From positions 434,001-498,000 of the forward strand of contig SSNU01000163.1 in NCBI GenBank assembly GCA_012064415.1: a stretch of 64,000 bases of DNA. The letters run 5' to 3'. Below, piece after piece: positions 22,456 to 34,886 of the stretch. The number at the start of each line of letters is the position of its first letter. Positions within the stretch are counted from its first letter, which is position 1. The notes beneath the pieces are model-generated. The model worked only from the letters and a program-made list of their open reading frames with translations. It did not search any database and had not been told where the DNA came from. This DNA comes from Gyrodactylus bullatarudis (Eukaryota; Platyhelminthes; Monogenea; Gyrodactylidea; Gyrodactylidae). Made by a program: the position numbers and the translations under genes.

Positions 22456-24603
22456 ATGTCTGACGCTAAACCAGAAACCTTTGCATTCCAAGCTGAGATT
22501 GCTCAGTTGATGAGCCTTATCATCAATACATTCTACTCCAACAAAGAAATCTTTTTGAGAGAATTAATCTCCAATTCAAGTGATGCCTTGGACAAGATTC
22601 GTTATCAATCACTCACTGATCCCAGTGCCCTTGATTCAAAGAAGGAACTTGAAATTGAAATTATTCCTGACAAGGTCAACAACACTCTTACAATTATTGA
22701 CAGTGGCATTGGTATGACAAAATCTGATCTTATCAACAACCTCGGTACTATTGCCAAGTCTGGTACAAAGGCTTTTATGGAGGCTCTGCAAGCTGGTGCT
22801 GATATTTCTATGATAGGTCAATTCGGTGTTGGTTTCTATTCTGCCTACTTGATTGCCGACAAGGTTCAGGTTATTTCCAAGAATAATGACGACGAGCAAT
22901 ATCTGTGGGAGTCATCTGCCGGTGGTTCATTCACTATTGTCCCAGAAAAGGACACAACCTTGGGTCGTGGTACAAAGATCATCCTCCACATTAAAGAGGA
23001 CCAAACTGAGTATCTTGACGAGAAGCGTATTAAAGAAGTCATTAAGAAGCATTCCAACTTCATTGGTTATCCAATCAAACTTCATGTTGAAAAGGAAAGA
23101 AAGAAGGAAATTGATGATGATGAACCAGCAGAAGGCGAAGAGAACAAAGATGAAGAAAAGAAAGACGACGAAGAAGATAAGCCCAAGGTTGAAGACCTCG
23201 ATGAAGACGATGATGGCGAAAAAAAAGACAAGAAGAAGAAGAAGACAATCACTGAAAAGTATACTGATGTCGAAGAGCTCAACAAGACCAAGCCCCTGTG
23301 GACAAGAAATCCAGAAGATATCTCACGAGAAGAGTATGGTGAATTCTACAAGTCAATTAGTAACGATTGGGAAGACCACCTTGCCGTAAAACACTTCTCT
23401 GTTGAAGGTCAACTCGAATTCCGTGCACTCTTGTTCATCCCTAAAAGAGCTCCATTCGATATGTTCGAGTCAAGAAAGAAGAGGAACAACATCAAACTTT
23501 ATGTCAGACGTGTCTTCATCATGGACAATTGTGAAGAGCTCATCCCCGAGTACCTGAACTTCATCAAGGGTGTTGTCGACAGTGAAGATCTTCCATTGAA
23601 CATTAGCAGAGAAATGCTCCAACAAAACAAGATCCTCAAAGTTATCCGTAAGAATTTGGTTAAGAAGTGTCTCGAATTATTCGAAGAGATTATGGAGAAT
23701 GCTGATGATTACAAGAAATTCTATGAACAATTTGCAAAGAACATCAAACTTGGTATCCATGAAGATAGTGCTAATCGTCCTAAGCTTGCAAAGATGTTGA
23801 GATATCTTTCCTCCTCCAGTGGCGATGAAATGACTGGATTCGAAGACTACATCTCGCGAATGAAAGAAAATCAAAAGCACATCTACTACATCACCGGTGA
23901 ATCAAAAGAGTCTGTACAAAATTCTCCATTTATTGAAGCTTTGAAAAAAGAGAATGTCGAAGTCCTCTATATGTTAGATCCTATTGATGAGTATGCTGTT
24001 CAGCAATTGAAAGAGTATAACGGTAAACAACTTATGAGTGTAACTAAAGAAAATCTCGAATTGCCTGGTGATGAAGAGGAAAGAAAGAAGAAGATTGAAG
24101 AGATCAAGACAGAATATGAACCAGTCTGCAAACATGTCCAACAGGTCCTTGGTAAACAAGTGGAAAAGGTTGTAGTCTCAACAAGAATGACATCATCTCC
24201 ATGCTGTATTGTCACTTCAACATTCGGCTGGACAGCTAATATGGAAAGAATTATGAAGGCACAAGCTCTAAGAGACAGTTCCTCAATGGGCTACATGGCA
24301 GCTAAGAAGCATTTGGAAATCAATCCAAACCACAAAGTTATAAAATCTTTGAAAGACCTTATTGCCAGTGGTTCACAGAACAAAATGGTCAAGGATCTTA
24401 TTAACCTTTTATTCAGTACTGCCCTTTTATCCTCCGGTTTCTCTCTCGATGATCCAAAAACTCACGCCGGCAGAATTCATGAACTCATTGGTATGTGTCT
24501 TGACGTCCCAGCTGATGAAGATGAACAAGCCACTGAAAATATGGATTCCAAACCTGTTGAAGGTGCAGCTGAAGATGTTACCGGAATGGAAGAGGTTGAT
24601 TAG
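22456..24603 (+). CDS. HSP90: Cytosolic heat shock protein HSP90
   Basis: An intronless 715-residue gene. The start is the ATG at 22456 ([15 protein letters not shown]); the open frame extends slightly upstream without a Met. The N-terminal ATPase domain has [23 protein letters not shown] and [17 protein letters not shown], which carry the nucleotide-binding Asn and Asp residues and the Gly-rich lid hinge. A long Lys/Glu/Asp linker follows (residues about 215-265), then the middle domain with the NISREMLQQ catalytic-loop region, and a dimerisation domain ending in MEEVD, which docks TPR co-chaperones. MEEVD marks the cytosolic form. It folds kinases and receptors. Lack of introns is common in stress genes, and the heat-shock elements upstream indicate HSF control. 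An AATAAA signal lies about 30 bp after the stop. Confidence 0.98.
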   Translation: MSDAKPETFAFQAEIAQLMSLIINTFYSNKEIFLRELISNSSDALDKIRYQSLTDPSALDSKKELEIEIIPDKVNNTLTIIDSGIGMTKSDLINNLGTIAKSGTKAFMEALQAGADISMIGQFGVGFYSAYLIADKVQVISKNNDDEQYLWESSAGGSFTIVPEKDTTLGRGTKIILHIKEDQTEYLDEKRIKEVIKKHSNFIGYPIKLHVEKERKKEIDDDEPAEGEENKDEEKKDDEEDKPKVEDLDEDDDGEKKDKKKKKTITEKYTDVEELNKTKPLWTRNPEDISREEYGEFYKSISNDWEDHLAVKHFSVEGQLEFRALLFIPKRAPFDMFESRKKRNNIKLYVRRVFIMDNCEELIPEYLNFIKGVVDSEDLPLNISREMLQQNKILKVIRKNLVKKCLELFEEIMENADDYKKFYEQFAKNIKLGIHEDSANRPKLAKMLRYLSSSSGDEMTGFEDYISRMKENQKHIYYITGESKESVQNSPFIEALKKENVEVLYMLDPIDEYAVQQLKEYNGKQLMSVTKENLELPGDEEERKKKIEEIKTEYEPVCKHVQQVLGKQVEKVVVSTRMTSSPCCIVTSTFGWTANMERIMKAQALRDSSSMGYMAAKKHLEINPNHKVIKSLKDLIASGSQNKMVKDLINLLFSTALLSSGFSLDDPKTHAGRIHELIGMCLDVPADEDEQATENMDSKPVEGAAEDVTGMEEVD

Positions 24604-25057
24604 ATATTGCATTTCAATTTTGTATAATTTCAATAAAATAACTAAATATCTAATCCGAAATCTTTTTTGCCTTTGTAATTTGAGTTGAATGATCGAGCCA
24701 ACAATCCCTCTGAGCTTTCCACTTGATACTATCCAATTTTTTACCAGGCTACTAGTACAGACTTAAACTAGTTCAGCTTAAAATTTTATATTTCAAGATT
24801 AAATTTGTATATCTTTTTATTTAGCTTTTTTATTTATAGATTTGTAATACAGACTAAAACTATTAGATAATACAATTGCGAATTAGTTATGTAAATATTA
24901 CAATAACTGTAAAATTTACAGTGTAAATTATTAAGATTTCGATTCAAAATTTTAAAAAACAACTCAAAGTTTGTTTTAGTCGTGTTTGTAATTCTAAGAC
25001 CAACACTCTTTTAACTCGTGTGTGAAATTTAAAAATAGTATGATAGTTGATAGGGCT
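24604..25057. other. Intergenic between HSP90 and TOM70
   Basis: About 450 bp of AT-rich DNA holding the HSP90 3' UTR (AATAAA near 24632) and the TOM70 promoter. No gene was seen. Confidence 0.45.
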
Positions 25058-27809
25058 ATGACTTACTTATCAAAGGTTTGTTAGGCTTGAATAATAATTT
25101 TGCAGATCAAATCGACATTTTATAATTCTAAACTAATAAAATACGGAACAATCGCTGCTGTTGCCGGATTTGCTGCATACACACTATACGAGAATTTTTC
25201 TCAATTAAACTCAGATCAAATAGACGAGGGAATTACATCATCAAAATCATCAAAAACAGTTGTCAAAGATCCTTTGCTCCAGAAATCTATAGATCTTAAA
25301 GATAAAGGCAATAAATTCTTCAAGGCAAGCAATTATGAAAAAGCTTTACATTTTTATCAACAAGCTCTCGATATATGCCCGGAATCAGAGGCTGAGAAGA
25401 AAGCAATTTGTTATCAAAATATGGCTGTCTGTCATGAGAATCTCAAGAGTTATGATAAAGCCTTGGATTGTTGTAATTCTGCTATTAAACTGAGTCCAAA
25501 GTATAAAAAAGCATTTTTGAGGCGTTCAAGTATTTATAAAAATCTCGAAGATTACTCCAACGCTTTTCTTGATGCTACCTACTACACATTCCTAGAAAAT
25601 TATGAGAATTTTGAAGCAATGATTCGCATGGACGAACTCATGAAGAAACTGTCTGAAAAACTCGCTGAGGAGGAATCTCAAAATCTCTGCAGAGATCTTC
25701 CAATCAAAATGACAATTTTAAATTATCTGGGGTTAGTTTATCAAATGCTTTTTATTAATAACTACTTCAACTATGTTACTTTTAAGTATCAATTATGAGA
25801 TTATCTCTTGGCCAATTGCAAAGTTGAAAAAATTCTTTTTATCACAGTCTTATCTGATAAATTGTGTAATTTTATCTTTTGAGTACACTCTCTCTTTTGC
25901 TTATTCATTTGCTGCTTCTTCAATGTATAAGCAGATGAGAATAAGAATTGAACATATTCAGAATCGTAATCTCAGATTCAAGTTTATTGCCGTCTGAAAT
26001 TCTGACTCTGGAAATAATTTTCATCTTATTTTAATTCTATTAGAAACTTTATTGTGGATCCGACTTTTTGTAATGTTGATTTGTTCCTTACCACACCTGA
26101 GAAGCCTTTCCAGTTAAATGAGTATATTAAAACAGTCTTTGAGCCCAACGGCGATGATGGGTCAGCTCCTCTATCCAGCGGACTTGTTGACTTCTTCAAG
26201 AGTCTTTCCATTTCCCTAGCCAAGTTTAGAGAGAAAAAGTTTGATGAATCATTCAAGATGATCAAGGAAACCATTGGCACTGTGGATTTATATGATGAAC
26301 GAATCAAGGAATGTCAAGGAAATAACACGGCATTAGTACTCTTGTCTCTAGCTCACCTGTTACTGTACACCTTTTGTGTTATCATTGCTGATGCAGAGGG
26401 AGGCAAGAAGCACTTTGAACAAATAGTCAAAATTAACCAAGAGGAAAATGTTAAAGAGGACAAGCTTATGAAGTTGATCCTCTCAAATGCCCACATCAAG
26501 AAGGCAAACGCAGCTGTCTCATATGAACAGGACATGGACGGATGCCTGAACGCATTTAAACGCGCTGAAGAGCTTTGCCCCAATTCTCCAGATGTCTTCC
26601 TTCATAGAGCGCAGATTTACTTTCGCAGTGAAGACTTTGACAGGGCCTTGACTGAATTCGATAAAGTAATCCATGATCTAAAGACAAATCATCCGATTGC
26701 ATTGTCTCTCAAAGTCTTTTGTGAGCACAGAAAAAGTATCAGTCAAGGTGTCCTCTCAAACAAGGATGTTTACATCAAAAAGTTAGAGAATATTCTCAAA
26801 GATAACGAAGAGTGCTTTGAGACTTTGTCAGTATTTTCCAATGTTAGTCGCCATCCTCATAATAATTCCCCCCATTCAAGGAGAATAATGTCTTGTTCTC
26901 TTCCTTTCAGGTTTTAATCGATTACGGTGACTTTGAAAGAGCCGAGAGTGTGGCCATTAAAATCCAGGAAAAGTATCCAGATTCTCCCATGGGCTATTTC
27001 AATCTTGGCATACTTTATCTACACTGGACCAAGGATAAAACCAAGATCACAAAGTGGATGAACAAGGCCCTTGAAGTATGTACACCAGCCTACATTACAC
27101 CAGGCTCATTTTTATCACTTAGATCATTTTTGCAACTCATTTTCATTCATCTAAGCCTCAGAAATTACCTATTCATTAGTCGGAAGAAAGTTTAATTAAA
27201 AAAAATTAATTTTTGTTTGAATCAAAATTTTTAAAACCTATTTCTCAGGGTCACAGATTAAGAGTAAGAAAACTCTGATGAAGTGATCCGTATAATTTAA
27301 ATATGCAATCGCCTCTAGTCCATATATCTTCATATATATCAATAAATGACTCAATTTTTGATCGATAACTAAATATTTGTGTAAAACTGAAAACTCAAAC
27401 TTTAAGGGTTAATGATATCAGAGTAGGAATTAGGGAAGAGAAAATATTTGGTCTCCACTCCAAAATGCTTCTGATATGTTAATTTTGCATTTGGAAAGTT
27501 GCTCATTCAACATTTTAGCATCAAAGATTTGATTGAAATTTTTCTTCCCAGGTCGATCCAAAATGTGACTCTGCCATCGAAGTTCTTGGCCAACTTGCCA
27601 TGGAAGATGGTGAATTTGAAAAGGCCCTAGAACACTTTCAAAGTGCTGTCAAGTTTGCCCGTAACAAGAATGACCTTTCCAGACTTATTGGCTATCGAGA
27701 GTCAGCCATAGCTCAAATTCACATTTGTAGAGAATATCAAGTTGAACCGAAACAAATCATCAATTGCATTCAGAATATGCAGAAGCGTCTCCAGGCCTCC
27801 ATGTTCTGA
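25058..27809 (+). CDS. TOMM70: Mitochondrial import receptor subunit TOM70
   Basis: Five exons (25058-25075, 25106-25731, 26044-26842, 26911-27075, 27552-27809) give 622 codons, the family size. The first exon is just six codons and is joined through a 30-nt intron. The N-terminus holds one membrane segment (GTIAAVAGFAAYTLYENF, residues about 20-37) that anchors the receptor in the outer mitochondrial membrane. Clamp-type TPRs follow (KDKGNKFFKASNYEKALHFY, residues about 70-185), then the RDLPIKM..FIVDP hinge and further TPRs in the substrate-binding half, ending with the MEDGEFEKALEHFQSAV repeat. The receptor takes hydrophobic precursors delivered by HSP90/HSP70; here the HSP90 gene is the neighbour, probably by chance. 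Later introns are 312, 68 and 476 nt. Confidence 0.9.
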
Positions 27810-28535
27810 GTCTAAATTTGTTCCTCTTATGACCTCCAATAACCAAAAAAACACACACACACACAGATAGAGTGACATAGAGAGTGAAGTAAATCATTCT
27901 ATTTCGTGTGTACTTCTAATTTGTATTATTAACTGAATACAATATATTCTTAGATTATTTTACTTCTTTTCAATTTCTCTACATTTCCCTCTGATTATTA
28001 GGTTGGGGAGAATCTATGAACAAGCCTCTTTTTACTTGTTTTTTATAATTATAATTGAACTATTGATTATTTCCATTGCAGAGTAGCAGAATGATTCCTG
28101 AGCATCAGTCCTGACTATCTGGTGATGATTATGATCTGTGTGCTTTTACCACTACTCTGACTACTGTCACATTTATATATATAACATGTAGTGTAAAAAA
28201 GATTAAAGTTGTTTTGAGATCACCATTTGGAATCTTGTAATGCATTCGTATCAGTGAGTATTATTTAATCTCATACAATGCATTAGATCAGCACAATAAA
28301 TGTGTGTGTGTAGATTTCGAGAGTTGCATTTGTCAACTTACACTTGTACTACACTCAATGCTAACACGGAATACCTACGTAAAAAATGAATTCTTATAAA
28401 AAATGCATCATTTTTTTCAAATTATTCATTCCAACTGATAATTCTGCTGCTGAGTTGGTCCGTGTGACAGGTCGCAACAAGAATACAAGGAAACTTTTTT
28501 TTCACTTGGCATGCCCTATCTGATTAGTTAACAAG
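27810..28535. other. Intergenic between TOM70 and an unknown gene
   Basis: About 725 bp without a readable gene. It contains a short (CA)n tract near 27851-27864 and a (GT)n stretch near 28302-28311, and should hold the TOM70 3' end and the promoter of the next gene. Confidence 0.4.
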
Positions 28536-29204
28536 ATGGCCAAGAATGATTATCTAGAATTCTCAGCAACCCTGATACAACACGAAAAGCTGTCAAAATC
28601 AATGCCAGTCCTAATTCAGCCAGTGAAGAATATAAAGATGAAATTCAAGCTAGTTGACCTCGAGGCTCAGGTCTGGCTCCTCTGCAATCATATTGTACGA
28701 TCAGCATTCGTTATACCCTTCAAGGATATCGAATATGTCTCCTATTCCGGACTGAATGTTTCCCTAGGCTATCGGAAGGCAAATAAAAATTTCATTCTAA
28801 AGTTTCTCATCTCGAAAGAAACGTATAGAGACCAATTCCTAGACCAGATCATGTCGATCGAGGAAACCTCCAGAATAGTCCTAACTAGTATTGACGACAT
28901 TGACTCGGAAAACTTGAACAGAGACTCGATACTGGACGATTCCTTCGAGGACTCGTCTGACGACCAAGAGTCCAGGTACGAAAATCAAAGGAGCACTTTT
29001 ACACAGACCGTGAAGACCCCTTATGGGACTCCGTCGTTCTGTGAAGAGAATAGGAGGAAACATGCCAAGACAAGATTACCAACCAGCAATAGGGTCAAGG
29101 TTGAAATTGTCTATGACCTCGATAAAAACTTTCAACGCTACAAATACGAGAAATTCTTCAATGAGAAAAACGAAATTGAACATCGTAGAACCCTGGTGAA
29201 TTAG
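28536..29204 (+). CDS. Unrecognised 222-residue protein
   Basis: A single-exon gene with a start ATG in good context (aagATGGCC). I do not recognise the family. Residues about 20-110 alternate hydrophobic and charged strands (KMKFKLVDLEAQVWLLCNH, FVIPFKDIEYVSYSG, FILKFLI) and end in a helix-like stretch, a layout compatible with a PH-like or other beta-sandwich fold. Residues 115-150 are Asp/Glu/Ser-rich, and the C-terminal 70 residues are basic and polar (EENRRKHAKTR). No signal peptide or membrane segment is seen. GC content is clearly above the flanks, which supports real coding. PH-like is only a guess from the strand pattern. Confidence 0.7.
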   Translation: MAKNDYLEFSATLIQHEKLSKSMPVLIQPVKNIKMKFKLVDLEAQVWLLCNHIVRSAFVIPFKDIEYVSYSGLNVSLGYRKANKNFILKFLISKETYRDQFLDQIMSIEETSRIVLTSIDDIDSENLNRDSILDDSFEDSSDDQESRYENQRSTFTQTVKTPYGTPSFCEENRRKHAKTRLPTSNRVKVEIVYDLDKNFQRYKYEKFFNEKNEIEHRRTLVN

Positions 29205-29643
29205 CCAATCAACCATTGACAATCTGAACTTATCATGGTATTTTACAAGATTATTATTAGAGCCAGACCAAAATAAATTCTATCAACAATAAATTCAACA
29301 GTATATTTCGCTTGTATATTGAAGAACTGATTTTATTCAATAATAGTAGAGTTAGTTGAAAATAGACCGAAGATTCAATAGTTCAAGGTGCAATTCATCG
29401 AAAAATCTTAATTCCATCTCAGAGTATCATTTGTAATTGCTGGGATTTTCCATTTTCAACCGAATTCAATAAACTTTAATGTTTGGACAGGAATTCATTT
29501 AAAGAATGTAAAAATGATAATTGGTAAAAGAAATAATGGAATGAATCTACATATAAATACATATATTTGGTGTGAATATGTTTGTATCACAAAAACTCGA
29601 GTAAATTTGAATTAGGCGCTTTCTTTGATTCTTTCACCAATTC
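29205..29643. other. Convergent 3' region
   Basis: AT-rich DNA between the stop codons of two convergent genes. It contains AATAAA-type motifs on the plus strand (for example near 29275 and 29289). No gene was seen. Confidence 0.4.
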
Positions 29644-32600
29644 TTATGAGTTCACGCTGGAACTGGTCGATGGCTCTTGCTGGGAACTCGCAATTTGAGA
29701 TGATTTCATTTTGTGTACAAGACCACCCACACGGAACATGAGGCGATTGTGTAGATCAAAACTTTTGAAATTCCTATTCACATTGAAAGTTATACATTTA
29801 TTCATGAGTTATGCAATGGAAAACTAAGAGAAAGGTGACCCACTCTATTTTATTGATTGCATCTTGGCACTCGTTCATCCTTCCCTCCTTGAAATGTATA
29901 CTTGCTAGTTCAAAGTAGGCGTAGGGGACCATGTAGGAATCGGTGACATTACTTAAAATTCAATACATTATCATTTTAGAAAAAAACTTGTATCAAACAT
30001 CAATAATTTCACCAAAATGAGCCCATAGTAGTAACTCTGTAGCTCTATATAAATACTCAAGATTAGTTATTTAAAGAATGTACCAACTTTTGAATAGAAT
30101 TAAACAAAAATGTGCGATGACTCACCTCTCGATAACAAGGTTGAAGCATCTGGAGGCGTTTGTAAAATCATTCTGCACATAGGAATGGAGGGAACCCTCG
30201 AGGAAGTTTATTAATGCCAAATCCCTATTGACAGACGATACTGAAATGATTCATGAAATCAATAAATAATGTACACTAGGAGAAGGATTTCAATAACACT
30301 TCCTGGCTATGGCATTTAAATCTTTTCGAATATCTAATCAAACCCTTATCAATCTCATATCATCATCAGAGAGTTGATTTACAATGGTTTATTCCCTATC
30401 TTAATAATGAACTGACAACTATTAATACAGTTTAGGTATGAGAAGGGAATCTTCATCATGAATTAGTATAAATTAGAGGGATATAATAATCTATTTGAAA
30501 TAATATCTGATCCATAGTGAAAATAAGTTGGCCAGAAAGGATGATATCGACTAGTTCCTATTGAAAATCTATATTGATCATATCAGCCTTAAAATAAAGA
30601 CAGCTCATTTAAGTTCTAATGGTATTCAAAGGTATTGTGTATATTTCTTTTATAAGCGAGATAAAATTTCGATTTAAATCGGTAATTTCAATTAATCCCT
30701 TAGATCCACCACTGAGAGTGAAACAAAAATCTTTTTAACATCCAATTCAAAGTAAGAAACCAGTTTTCTAGTCTCTTTTCGTTAATTTTTACAGGCATTT
30801 GATAATGCCTGCACTGAAGCGTATGTTTGGATCAATCTTTCTCAATGCTCAAACAAGCTCTAACAAAGGACAAAAATCCAAGACTAACAATCTAAAAATG
30901 CAATTTTACAATTCTCTTCTTATATTATATAATAATAACTTTGAATTTTTGTAATTTACAATGTCAACTGTATCTCGATTTCAAAAATTTTAAGAATAAC
31001 ATCGAGTGATCATAATATACACACAAGGTAAATTTCATGCCTTTAAGACTTTATTTTCTCACAATCTTCTCACACCACATCTTAAAAAAGGAACCTCTTC
31101 AAAGATCAATGTTATCGATGGTGATAGACTAGATTATTAGTTTGAGAGGACGTTTTGTAAGAGATAATTTGTTCTTTTCAACTAGAGGCACATCAAAATA
31201 TCGACTTCTACTGTACTGATCAAAAATGGATATGGTAGGTAAACACAAGAGAAAATATTATAAAGATAACCAGTTATCTTATTGCACAACAGATTTATAC
31301 TTTTGATTATGAAAGGGTATTGATTTAATTCCAAGTATTATGAGTGACTCTGGGGTAGGATCAATAGAATAGATAAATCCACGTTATAACCTTGACTAGA
31401 TCTTCGATTTTAGATGTTTGTATCAGTGATATTAACACTGCAATGGAAGTAGCGAGTCAATTATTTCAAGAGAGTCCATTTAAACAGCCCAACTCGTACA
31501 GTAAACTGAACGTGTATGCACTGTACAACTAATTGGTCTATGTGGAAACTCGGTGTACACATTGAACGGTTGATAGTGTACACTTTGAATATAATGATTA
31601 AACGTACAATGTGTACACTATTCACTTTATGTTCGGTAAATAAGTCTCATATATTTTAATGGTCTTAAGGTCTTTTAATTTAAAAAAAGTTCGAATATAA
31701 TTACATGAAAAACTTTTATAGAACCTAGAATTGCAAAGAACTTTATTTCTTCTGCATTTCCCCCTATTCAGGACAGGCATTCAGTGGCACAATCATACCT
31801 CAACATTCCTTGGCCCCATTCCTTTGAGACAGTTTGGATAGATAGAGAATCTCTATGAGAAATCCTTCAGGGACTTCTTTGCGATTTTCAAGAGGTTTTC
31901 ATCTTCATTAATTAGCATTTTGGATGTCCTGACTTTAGTGATAAGATTGTAATATTCCATATCGTTAATTCTTAATGAATTTTGGGTTGATGACTTAATC
32001 ATTATATTCAAAGTGTACACCGAGTTTCCACATTGACCAATTAGTTGACAGTGTACACACTGAACGTTCAGTATACGAGCTTCCACTTTGAACGTAACAT
32101 ATATACATGTAAAATACGGTAATAGACATAATTTCTAAATTTTCAAGCTTGTGCGTCCATTTGATAGAAATTAAGAGAAGAAGAAAAAATTCCTATTGAA
32201 ACTTATGATTTAAATTTTATTTGGATAATATCTAATAAATATGCATAACGTCAATTGAAGATGTCAAATTTTCATATTTGCGCCACCATTTTTGAATGAA
32301 TTTTACTACTAAGAATCTAGAATTGAAAGCATCGAATAGAAGAGTTTTCGGGGGAAAAAATTATGCCAATCTCTATGATATACAAGCAACTTACAATCAT
32401 TTGAATTGGTACGATGTCTTGCACCACGGACAATACTTATCAAATTTGAGAAGATGTCTGGATCCCTGGGAATGAGCTTGAAAATACCCCAGACATACAT
32501 CATTTCCTATTAGAGATATCAGAGGAAATTTTATTAAATTTTACCATTTCATAGAAGTATGACTCACTATGCCGGGTAGTACAAGCCTCTTTGTGACAAG

Positions 32601-34817
32601 GTACTCTTTGGCTTTCTTGATTAGGAACTTCTCTATTGGAACAGACTTTCCAGCAATGGTTTGTTTAAACTTGGGAATTTCCCTGAAGAATAAACTTCCA
32701 GAAAAAAACCTACATGAGACAATGTTCCATGTGGGCACGGTATCTTGAAATAACCCCGATTACTCGTTCATTAGTGGTATTGTGGTTTTCATCAATGAAC
32801 TGATAAATAAACGAGGCTTTTAGATATCGATAGATAACCTGACTCCAATTACTAGTAAGAGATAGTTTTTCCGCCAGCTTAAGGGATAGCCACCAGTCCT
32901 TCTCAATGCTGGAGAGATGTAAGAATTCTAAATTTTACCGAGACTCAGTTGAGAATGTAACTCACGTATGACACCACATCAACTCCCAATAGCAGATATC
33001 ATGAAAGTTTTTCCACTCCGACTGAGATTCTATAGACCTGTAGAGATAATCTTTGGCCTGAAAAAAAAGATTACATAAATAATCGTGGTATTCTGCTACA
33101 TGGGATAATAAATATCTGAGATTTTTTCATCAATTTTTTTCAGCAAATTTTAAGTCTAATACTGAGTCGAACATGGACACTGAGAAGAATAAATTACGCG
33201 TGTGTTGATCTCAAATTGCAAACTTTGATCAGATTCGCCTAAAATGCCTTGCCGTATTAACAGATGAGAAGAAAACCTGCTTAGAATTCGTTGACTGATC
33301 AGTTATCGAACAAAATCATAAATTAGTTGGGATAGGAAACTAAAAAACTCACCTTAGTGAGGTCAAATCCAATTTGAGCAGCTCTTCCAGCATAAAACAA
33401 AAAGAAGGCACTATTCTCATATTGATCGAACCAAGTCTTGAGAAGGAGATTGCCTTCTTCTTTATTTTCTGGAGTTTCCATGTCGAGAATTTGAATGACA
33501 TAAAAATGATAGCATAGCAAAGTGAGGGAGCAGAGCACTGACCGGAGATTCTTTTTCATTCGACATCCTCTCTTGAGCAATTCAAGACCCAAGGCCTGAA
33601 GAAAATGTAGATAAATGTTATGTATATAAACATTGTTTAGTTGAAAAAATTAAGCTCACTCGGTTGCCATCAAATCCGAGAAACTGAAGTAATGACAAGA
33701 TTCTCGAAGATAAGGTAGAGATTAGCTAAGGGAAAAATGAATTAAAAGCACTTCCGCTGTAATCAATATAATAAATTTCTACAGGCATGACTGAGTTTTT
33801 GTAAATTAATCGCGTTGTAAATAACATTTAATTTATTATTAACGAGTTACTATATAATTATCCAATTATTATACTACAAAAATGTAATAAAAAAACTCAC
33901 TAGATTGAACAGGCCATAGCCGAAATAGACGCCACACTCTAATTCCCGAAAATTTGCATTCTTCTTTTCTTCAGGATAGTTTTCTACAAAATTCCAACAC
34001 CACCTGAGAAAAATACATGATAAAATAATGCGTCCCAGTTGCAGGAAAACCAGTGAAAAAAAATTAATATGGGGTTAGAAGGAGGTCAAGATATACATGA
34101 GATTTATTCGAATATACAGAAAGTATTAAACATGCAAATGTCTAATCATTGTGCTATGCATTATTTAAAGATTGTGGCATACTCTTCGCTCAGTGAGGAC
34201 TAGGGAAACTTGAGATTGATAAATTTGTATCAAGTATCTGAAAAAATATTGGGGAAACTCACTGATAACATTTGTAGCATTCACGCATTTTAATTCCACT
34301 CCTCATTAGGGTTGTAATCTTCTCATCACGAATAATCTTTATTATGGCAATTAACAATAAACTTTCAGCATAACATAAATCAGCATGAACTTGGACTAAA
34401 AACATGTAAGCAATAGTTACTTACCCTCTGTAAGTTCTATATTTTTCCCTTTAAACACTTTGGAATCCTTTCTCCGTAAATTATTTGCTATTTCATTTGA
34501 TTTTTTCAATAATGTTAAAGCGTTGTTAAAATGTTCTAGTTGAAAACTAGCGAATGATTGTATCGCATGAACTGATGAGTTTGATAAGGATATGTACATA
34601 TTCTCTCTGCCAATAATTTGAGATTAACCTACGAATTTTCTGACAATCTCTGGGCATTTTTATATTCGTTATTTAAGAAGCATTCTAAACAGCGTTTGGC
34701 AATGTATATTCCATTATTGAGATCCTGTGGATTGCTTAACAATTATTCGATAAAATTTGAACACATTTACCCTTCAAAAACCTCTGAAACTTCCATAAAT
34801 TCTTCATCTGAAGACAT
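29644..34817 (-). CDS. TTC39: Tetratricopeptide repeat protein 39 (TTC39/IML2 family)
   Basis: A many-exon gene read from 34817 to 29644. The early exons (34817-34771, 34734-34633, 34606-34425) give the family's opening DLNNGIYIAKRCLECFLNNEYKNAQRLSEN. Later blocks also match TTC39: LCYAESLLLIAIIKII, ELECGVYFGYGLFNLV, LLQFLGFDGNR, FFLFYAGRAA, SYMVPYAYFELASIHFKEGRM and the final FKSFDLHNRLMFRVGGLV. TTC39 proteins are TPR-like helical proteins related to yeast Iml2; the yeast protein helps clear inclusion bodies, and vertebrate forms are linked to lipid traits. Their molecular action is poorly known. Early introns are 36, 26 and 29 nt. One intron between about 30240 and 32390 is 2.1 kb and contains a fold-back element. 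Not every middle exon was placed exactly. Confidence 0.85.
31490..32094. mobile_element. Fold-back element with long inverted arms in a TTC39 intron
   Basis: Two segments of about 90-110 bp, at 31490-31600 and 31992-32094, are inverted copies of each other. Each carries the words AACTAATTGGTC, TGTGGAAACTCGGTGTACAC and CTTTGAATATAATGATTAA in mirrored order. The left arm has an extra insert of about 21 bp between the last two words, which seems to repeat the GTGTACA-rich motif. Several gtgtac/gtacac words repeat within each arm. The 390-bp centre has slightly higher GC and no long frame. The design fits a fold-back transposon or MITE with long terminal inverted repeats. Target-site duplications could not be fixed. 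Confidence 0.7.
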
Positions 34818-34886
34818 CAGAGTTTGTATCTCCGCGAATTTTCTCTCATAAACAATACTTTGTCTTGATTGTGTTCTAATCGACAA
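34818..34886. promoter_or_regulatory. 69-bp bidirectional promoter of TTC39 and mitochondrial SSB
   Basis: Just 69 bp separate the proposed start codons of two divergent genes. Both 5' UTRs must therefore be extremely short, or the two transcription units overlap at their 5' ends. The TTC39 frame stays open a little upstream of its first ATG, so its true 5' end may lie within or beyond this interval. Confidence 0.5.

Noticed and set aside
22853..23389. 178-codon frame overlapping HSP90 in another phase
   Set aside because: Lys/Arg/Met-rich shadow of the HSP90 charged linker.
31853..32086. 77-codon minus-strand frame within the fold-back element
   Set aside because: It runs into the inverted arm, has no family resemblance and does not fit the TTC39 exon phases.
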